From assembly GCF_037975245.1 (NCBI RefSeq), contig NC_092563.1, positions 27,987,960 to 28,051,959 of the forward strand: a DNA stretch of 64,000 bases, written 5' to 3'. Source of the DNA: Apostichopus japonicus. Lineage: Eukaryota > Echinodermata > Holothuroidea > Aspidochirotida > Stichopodidae. A model generated the notes under the pieces. It made no database searches. It was not told the DNA's origin and was given only the letters and a program-made list of their open reading frames with translations. Position numbers and translations under genes: made by a program. This document shows, in pieces, positions 59,025 to 64,000 of this stretch; the first letter of the stretch is position 1, and each line of letters starts with the position of its first letter.

Positions 59025-59402
59025 GAAATGATAAAGAATACATAAAGAAGGCTCGCGGAGATGTTATTGTTCCCCGGGGTCCGACTTGGTACTCTGGGTG
59101 TGACCTCCATTTTGATATCATGTAAGCTGCCATTCCAACTTAAGGTCTTCGTTTTTGGTGCATTTTGTACATAAACGAGAAAGGTTAGAATAAAAATTAC
59201 GGAACTCCACCTGCACTGAGAGAGAATGTAGGCTACATATGGGAGAGAACTCCCAAAGTTACGACGGGAATGTTCTGCAATCATTTCAGCAATATGGTTC
59301 GCATATGCCACAAATTTTAATTGAATTTTCATCAGGATCACACCTACTGAATGGGAGATTGGGCGGTTTTAATATATATGCATGGATAGGAGGTCACGTG
59401 AT
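59025..59402 (-). promoter_or_regulatory. AP1G1: Candidate distal AP1G1 promoter and non-coding first exon
   Basis: GTCACGTGAT (59393-59402, an E-box of CLEAR/USF type) and a GC box GGGCGG (59361-59366) precede about 300 nt that end at a strong minus-strand donor (GTTTATC ATTTC|GTAAGTTT, donor at 59024). It could splice to the AP1G1 acceptor at 56374. An open frame within it would run on to a TGA just before the AP1G1 ATG, making it a long uORF at most. Motif-level inference. Confidence 0.3.
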
Positions 59403-59835
59403 GAGGTAAACACCATGTTAAGTGAGAGTTCCTGGAGCAGCATAAGAGCGAAAATTACACGTTTCCTTCAAACAGGTAACTATAAAGGTCACAATTCTGA
59501 AATCTAATATTCATCTATTTTGCCAGGTGTTCCAATCCGCGAGATACTGTATTTAATAAGTTGTAGCTGCATATGTTGTCATTTTATCAATCTGTGAAGT
59601 TACAGTGCCAAGAGAATATGATACCTTCCAATTTTTTATTTTTTTTATTTTCAAGATAGATTGCCATCACTAGGTTATGTTCATGGCTTCAATATTTCAT
59701 ATTAAGCGTTTGCAAAATCCTCCATTACAGAAAAAAGGACATTGTGATAAATAAGGAAACATCTAAAAAGTGGAAGCACTTGTGGCTTGATGATGCCATA
59801 GTTTTGTGTATGTGTGTATGTGTATTTTAGATCCT

Positions 59836-59925
59836 CCTGCAAGCAGGAACTCGCGAAGAAGCCTCATTGGCTTATCAAAGCCGCAAGCTGACCGAAGTCA
59901 GTCTCTTACATTCATATTTAACGAT
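59836..59925 (+). repeat. Candidate repeat segment with CCTGCAAGCAGG palindrome
   Basis: ATCCTCCTGCAAGCAGGAAC, then TCGCGAAGAAGCCTCATTGG and CAAAGCCGCAAGCTGACCGA. GC-richer than its surroundings and looks like part of an interspersed element abutting the LINE fragment at 60020. No second copy is seen in this window. Confidence 0.35.
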
Positions 59926-60019
59926 TTTACGTTTTTTAACGTTTTTAGCCTTTTTTAAGTCCTCTGCCTTGTGTGAGAAAATATCCTGGGATATCTCCGA
60001 AATGAAATGAGGTTTTCCC

Positions 60020-60897
60020 CGAACTCAGAATTCTTGGCTGATAGGTTCTCCCTGCTGTGAAAAGATTTTGGGCGTAAAAATCGACAATGTATTATCTTGG
60101 AATGAACAAGTCGATTCTGTTTGCAAGCTCGTTTCCAGTAGATTGGCTCTTCTTAGACGCATAAAACCATTCATTGATACCAATACTTGTATTCTATTTT
60201 ATAATGGATATATTTTACCGATGGTTGAGTACTGTAGTTTAGTATGGGGAAACAGTAATGCCAGAAATGTTCTCAGACTTAGTCGTTTACAGAAAGCTGC
60301 AGCAAGAATTATTCTCAATGCAACATTTGATGATAGATCTAAAGACCTTTTTAAAACTTTAAACTGGTCCTCACTTGAAAAACGTTTAAAATGTAAAAGA
60401 TTGACAATGGTGTATAGGTCTTTAAATGGTCTGGCTCCACAGTATGTTGTGGAAATGTTCCGCCACACAAATGATATACATAACTACTCTCTAAGGTCCA
60501 CCACACGAAATAATTTATTTTTAGAGGGTGGTAATACCCAGTATCACCAGAAAACGTTTTCATATCTTGCTGCAAAGGAATGGAACAAATTATCAAAGGA
60601 GTGTAAGAATGCCAAGTCTTTAAATACTTTTAAACGTTCTATGCAGGACTTTAACTAATTTATTATGCTCTTAATTTCTTTTAATTGATTGTTCCATGTT
60701 GTATTTTATGTAATGTAAATTTTTATTTTCATTGTCGTCTTATCTTAATTTATTTTATTATTGTTATTTTTATTATTTTATATGTTTATATTTTTTCATT
60801 TCACTATTTGTTATTTTACTTCAGGGCCTCGGGGGAGATTAGCTTTACGCTAACCGAGTTACCCTTTAATGTTAAATAAATATTGATAAACTTTAAG
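60020..60897 (+). pseudogene. L2/CR1-like LINE fragment: 3' end of reverse transcriptase ORF and tail
   Basis: An open frame of about 200 codons ending at 60658 reads EKILGVKIDNVLSWNEQVDS, CSLVWGNSNARNVLRLSRLQ, KAAARIILNA, LTMVYRSLNGLAPQYV and LAAKEWNKLSKECKNAKSLN. This is the post-RT C-terminal region of Jockey/CR1/L2-group elements. It is 5' truncated with no catalytic RT core or endonuclease. The 3' tail has CGGGGGAGATTAGC/GCTAACCG hairpin-like sequence and ends ATGTTAAATAAATATTGATAAA. The frame is intact, so the insertion is probably fairly young. Confidence 0.88.
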
Positions 60898-60899
60898 AT

Positions 60900-62311
60900 G
60901 AAGAGTGAGGGCAGTCATCCAGTACTGTTGGTATTGGGGTGTGGAGGGTGAGGAGGGAAGCTAGTGTATTGAACTAGACACCCACCAGGATTAATAATTC
61001 CTTGTCAATTTTTATAAAACAAGCAAAAACAAAGAAACAAATACAATAAACATTATACCAACGGACATTACACTACTGTGGATCCACATGAAAAAGTGAT
61101 GTTTCCTCCATGGTATATTCAATTCTTATGGTTGCCATGGACAAATTGTACACACGTTAATTTTTGAAATTTCACATTCGTCATAATCGCCATATGTTTC
61201 TTTCACTCACATACAGTGACCCTTAATATTTAGTATGAAGTTCATCTTAACTTGTACATTTGGAGTTGCAACTAAAAATCAATAAGTTTCTATCACTCTG
61301 TTTGACCTAGAAATACAAGTTCGAAGCTTCAATCTTTCAATTAAGATCTTTATTTGGACTTTTATGGCATTTCTTAGCCCCAATGGACCAGAACACTCCT
61401 ACAACTATAAAATGCTAAAGAAATTCGGTGGTTTAATCAATATTATCGAATCACCCAGCTCGTGAAACCCCATCAAGCATGTACACTCTGTTTATGGTTG
61501 CTGGCCACCGTAGCACACATTCAGAACATATTCTGTACTTTGTGTAATTACAAAAACTTGACATAAATCCAATACCAGTTACATATTACACTTGGCTGCA
61601 AAGCAATTAACAGGTTACCTCAGTTTTCATTTTATTTCCCCAATTTTAAAGATCCACTTGAAGGAATCTCAATCTCGTAGTTCTAATGCTACTGAGCTTA
61701 TGTACTCATCCATGCGACTGATATCTCTTCTTGAATACAATTAAAAGACAATTTTCTGTGTTGCACATTCTGCATTGTTATGATCCTTTTGAATCTAATG
61801 ACATTACAACGGTCTTTCTCGTCAACTGTCCCACTTATCGTATCAATTTATTCACATCCTACCGATCCTATCCCTCTGCCTCCAAGATCCTTGCACCTCC
61901 TCCTTACCTAATGTATACTCTCCTGCTCCATCTCCTTTCATACCCATTGAGGTTAATACACTCTTCTCTTTTTATCCTTAGTTCTATTTTCACCTCTGAT
62001 GACATCATGTTGCCTTTGGTCACCTATTTACTTAACTATAATCCGTCACAACTTCACATTTCTGTATCTTCAACCAAACACATCACCCTAACTCTGTAGT
62101 TGTGCAGCATCTCCTTAATGCTTCAATCAGTTCATGTCTAATTTTCTGTCTATCCAACTATTCAATCTTATCTTCACCAACTAGCCCCTTAGATGCTCCT
62201 TAAATCAATGTACTCTTCTCAACTCTGATGACATCTTCCATCTCCCCATCTCCCCCCCCCCCACCCTCGCTCCTCTCATCAGTGATAATCTCCCAACGCA
62301 TCTCCAGCCAA
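60900..62311. other. Intergenic / MTG2 3' flank
   Basis: AT-rich sequence with pyrimidine-rich low complexity at 61900-62300. No exon supported. It probably includes the MTG2 3'UTR. Confidence 0.5.
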
Positions 62312-62739
62312 TCATATCACCCTGTTTTTGTATTGCTCTTTTTTCCTCTTTAATACTTCAACTGTGCTCTCTTTCCTCCTATCCTTCATATCTTCATCGT
62401 ATAACTTCCTCACATGCATTTTCAGTTGGTCTATATTCGTCTTGAACTTTGCTGAGAGGCCTATCACTGGTATATCGACCCTCTCTTGTAACCCTGAGAG
62501 ACTGCTCTGAGATTCGGGCAGGTCTATTTTATTTCCGATGATAGCGTGAGGCCTCTCGGAGAGATGAGGCTGGTATTGTTCAAGTTCATACTGCAGATGT
62601 GTAAACTGGTCCCAAGGGTCCTTCTGGGATAAATCGATGACATAGAGGAGACAGAGGCATCGGTCAATATGACGCAGGAAGGAGTGACCGAGGCCTTTAT
62701 TCAGATGAGCTCCTGGAATCAAGCCAGGAATGTCAGCAA
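62312..62739 (-). CDS. MTG2: Mitochondrial ribosome-associated GTPase 2 (Obg family), last coding exon
   Basis: C-terminal 141 residues plus stop; the exon enters after the first base of a codon (probably V). It starts ADIPGLIPGAHLNKGLGHSF with the G3 motif D-I-P-G, followed by LRHIDRCLCLLYVIDLSQKD, the G4 motif NKID (IIGNKIDLPES) and G5-like LSAK. YELEQYQPHLSERPHAI matches human MTG2 (GTPBP5), which acts in late assembly of the mitochondrial large ribosomal subunit at the inner membrane. The Lys/Arg-rich tail (RRKESTVEVLKRKKEQYKNR) is longer than I recall for vertebrates. Acceptor CATTTCTGACAG. Upstream exons (Obg domain, P-loop) must lie beyond the right edge. Confidence 0.93.
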
Positions 62740-63345
62740 CTGTCAGAAATGAGAAACAGCAAAGTTTTAATATTATTAACTCAGAATTTTTATTTTTTTA
62801 TTATTGTCATCTTTAATGAGGGTAGTCCTGCTCAGTGCAGAAGCACTGCTTCCCAGAGGAGCACTCAATACAAAAATACATATACAATATTATGCAGTAG
62901 AAAAACGTTAAATATCCAAAAGCACCAAAAGGCCGGGAAAAAGATAGACAAACAAATATCAGACATCTAAACAAAATATATAAGTTTTCATATTGCGTTT
63001 AAAAATATTAACATTTGGCAAGCATTTCAAATTTGGGGGAAGACTGTTATATATAATCAAAGGGAGGGGTTAATGGATAAGGTAACTGCCTTCTTTTGGG
63101 GTGGATGGAGAAGGGGTGAGAGGGGTTTAGAAGACTGGCATCACAGCACAAGATCTGCTCCTATATGAAAGCATTGGACCAAACCAGGTTTGTCATCACA
63201 AAGAATCTGAGATGCGACTGGAACCATTTAATCCTTAAGGAAGGAAAGAAATAACCTGGAAGCCGAGAGGCCCTTTGATTCCTTGCCACATTCTGCATTT
63301 TGATTTTTCATCAAATTTTTACTTTTGTGTTATCTTGTTTACAAA

Positions 63346-63675
63346 GTTTTCAGACTTTGACCCTTGCTGACATCCAATGAACTTTGACCTCCATGACAAG
63401 CACTAGCGATTTTGTACTCAATGAGGTAGATCCAAAAACCATGTGTGAAGTAAATATAAGTGGCACTTTTGGAGTTATCACGTTTAAAAGGTTTCAAGAC
63501 CTCTGTTGACCTCACATGACTTTTGACCTCTGCAGAAAACAACAGGGTTCTTGTACTAAATATGGTGAAAACCACATACAAAGTATGAAGTAAATCCAGG
63601 AGAGCATACAAGCCAAGGCACACACATGCACACCATCATCATTGCAAAGATTAATTTGGCCTATGGCAAGGAATC
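63346..63675 (+). repeat. Interspersed repeat family R1, copy 2
   Basis: The same arrangement as 6950-7290: repeated TTGACCTC...TGAC, GGGTTCTTGTACT, ACATACAAAGTATGAAGTAA, GCACACACATGCACACCATC and a final GGCAAGGAATCAAAAA. Located upstream of the MTG2 exon, probably in an intron. Confidence 0.68.
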
Positions 63676-63679
63676 AAAA

Positions 63680-64000
63680 ATCCATTTAATAAAGGCCAGG
63701 ATAAGAATTTTATTACTAAATGAATTCAAAGCTATGAATTTATCTGCTTCAACATGACAAATTGTGAACAGAATTTGAAATATCTCTATAAAAGTTGAAG
63801 TTTTTAGCAGGGTCTATTTCAGCAAAAAATTATGACGAAAATTATCTCCACAAGTCTATCGAAATGTTCTTTCAGCACATACAGTAAAAGTTGTAAGACC
63901 AACTGCTCTATTTGGGATATCATTTCTCAGGTCTGTAAAGCAATATTCACAACATGAAATGTGAAAACCAACATTTCTGTAAACAGTAGTGAAAATGGTC
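63680..64000. other. Right edge, no feature seen
   Basis: AT-rich sequence, presumably MTG2 intron. No exon or repeat recognised. Confidence 0.4.

Noticed and set aside
59021-59341. Minus-strand ORF of 106 codons with a hydrophobic segment (SSVIFILTFLVYVQNA)
   Set aside because: No homology recognised and it runs through a splice donor. Better explained as a possible non-coding 5' exon of AP1G1.
60199-60596. Minus-strand ORFs across the LINE fragment
   Set aside because: Shadows of the plus-strand reverse transcriptase frame.

Overview
The window is animal nuclear DNA. Protein-coding sequence is cut into short exons with GT-AG introns, the intergenic DNA is AT-rich and full of simple repeats, and there are CR1/L2-like LINE fragments, tRNA-derived SINE-like elements, a MITE-like inverted-repeat element and a eukaryotic tRNA-Met with internal A and B boxes. 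The gene set and repeats suit an invertebrate, possibly an echinoderm such as a sea cucumber; the species is a guess. No bacterial, phage or CRISPR system is present.

Layout, left to right. (1) 385-10612, minus strand: 5' part of a long coiled-coil protein gene. Twelve confident exons plus one possible 9-nt exon give about 617 residues, and the gene continues past the left edge. Its promoter side (10735-10780) has an inverted CCAAT box and a YY1-like motif. (2) 10984-11056, plus: tRNA-Met(CAT). (3) About 11143-12058, minus: dead CR1-like LINE fragment. (4) 13333-14469, minus: GFOD1/2-type Gfo/Idh/MocA oxidoreductase in one uninterrupted coding exon. (5) 14470-21127: intergenic, low-complexity DNA. 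(6) 21128-56374, minus: a complete AP-1 clathrin adaptor gamma-1 subunit gene (AP1G1), reconstructed here as 20 exons and 861 codons covering trunk, hinge with clathrin-box-like motifs, and ear. (7) About 57.7-62.3 kb: intergenic, with promoter-like motifs and a second LINE fragment on the plus strand. (8) 62312-62739, minus: last coding exon of the mitochondrial Obg-family GTPase MTG2 (GTPBP5); the rest lies beyond the right edge.

The genes do not form a pathway. AP1G1 acts in TGN/endosome clathrin trafficking, MTG2 in mitochondrial ribosome assembly, GFOD is a poorly understood dehydrogenase-fold protein, and the coiled-coil protein is unidentified.

The most unusual structure is in AP1G1. 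The intron after exon 16 holds a 3.6-kb tandem array of about 113-bp units. The last 27 coding bases of exon 16 and its 5' splice site are themselves the terminal unit, so the intron carries 31 further near-perfect copies of the exon end plus donor site. Two other AP1G1 introns hold homogeneous minisatellites. The gene also shows an N-terminal extension through a 24-nt microexon, candidate in-frame cassette microexons and a possible 78-nt alternative-donor extension.
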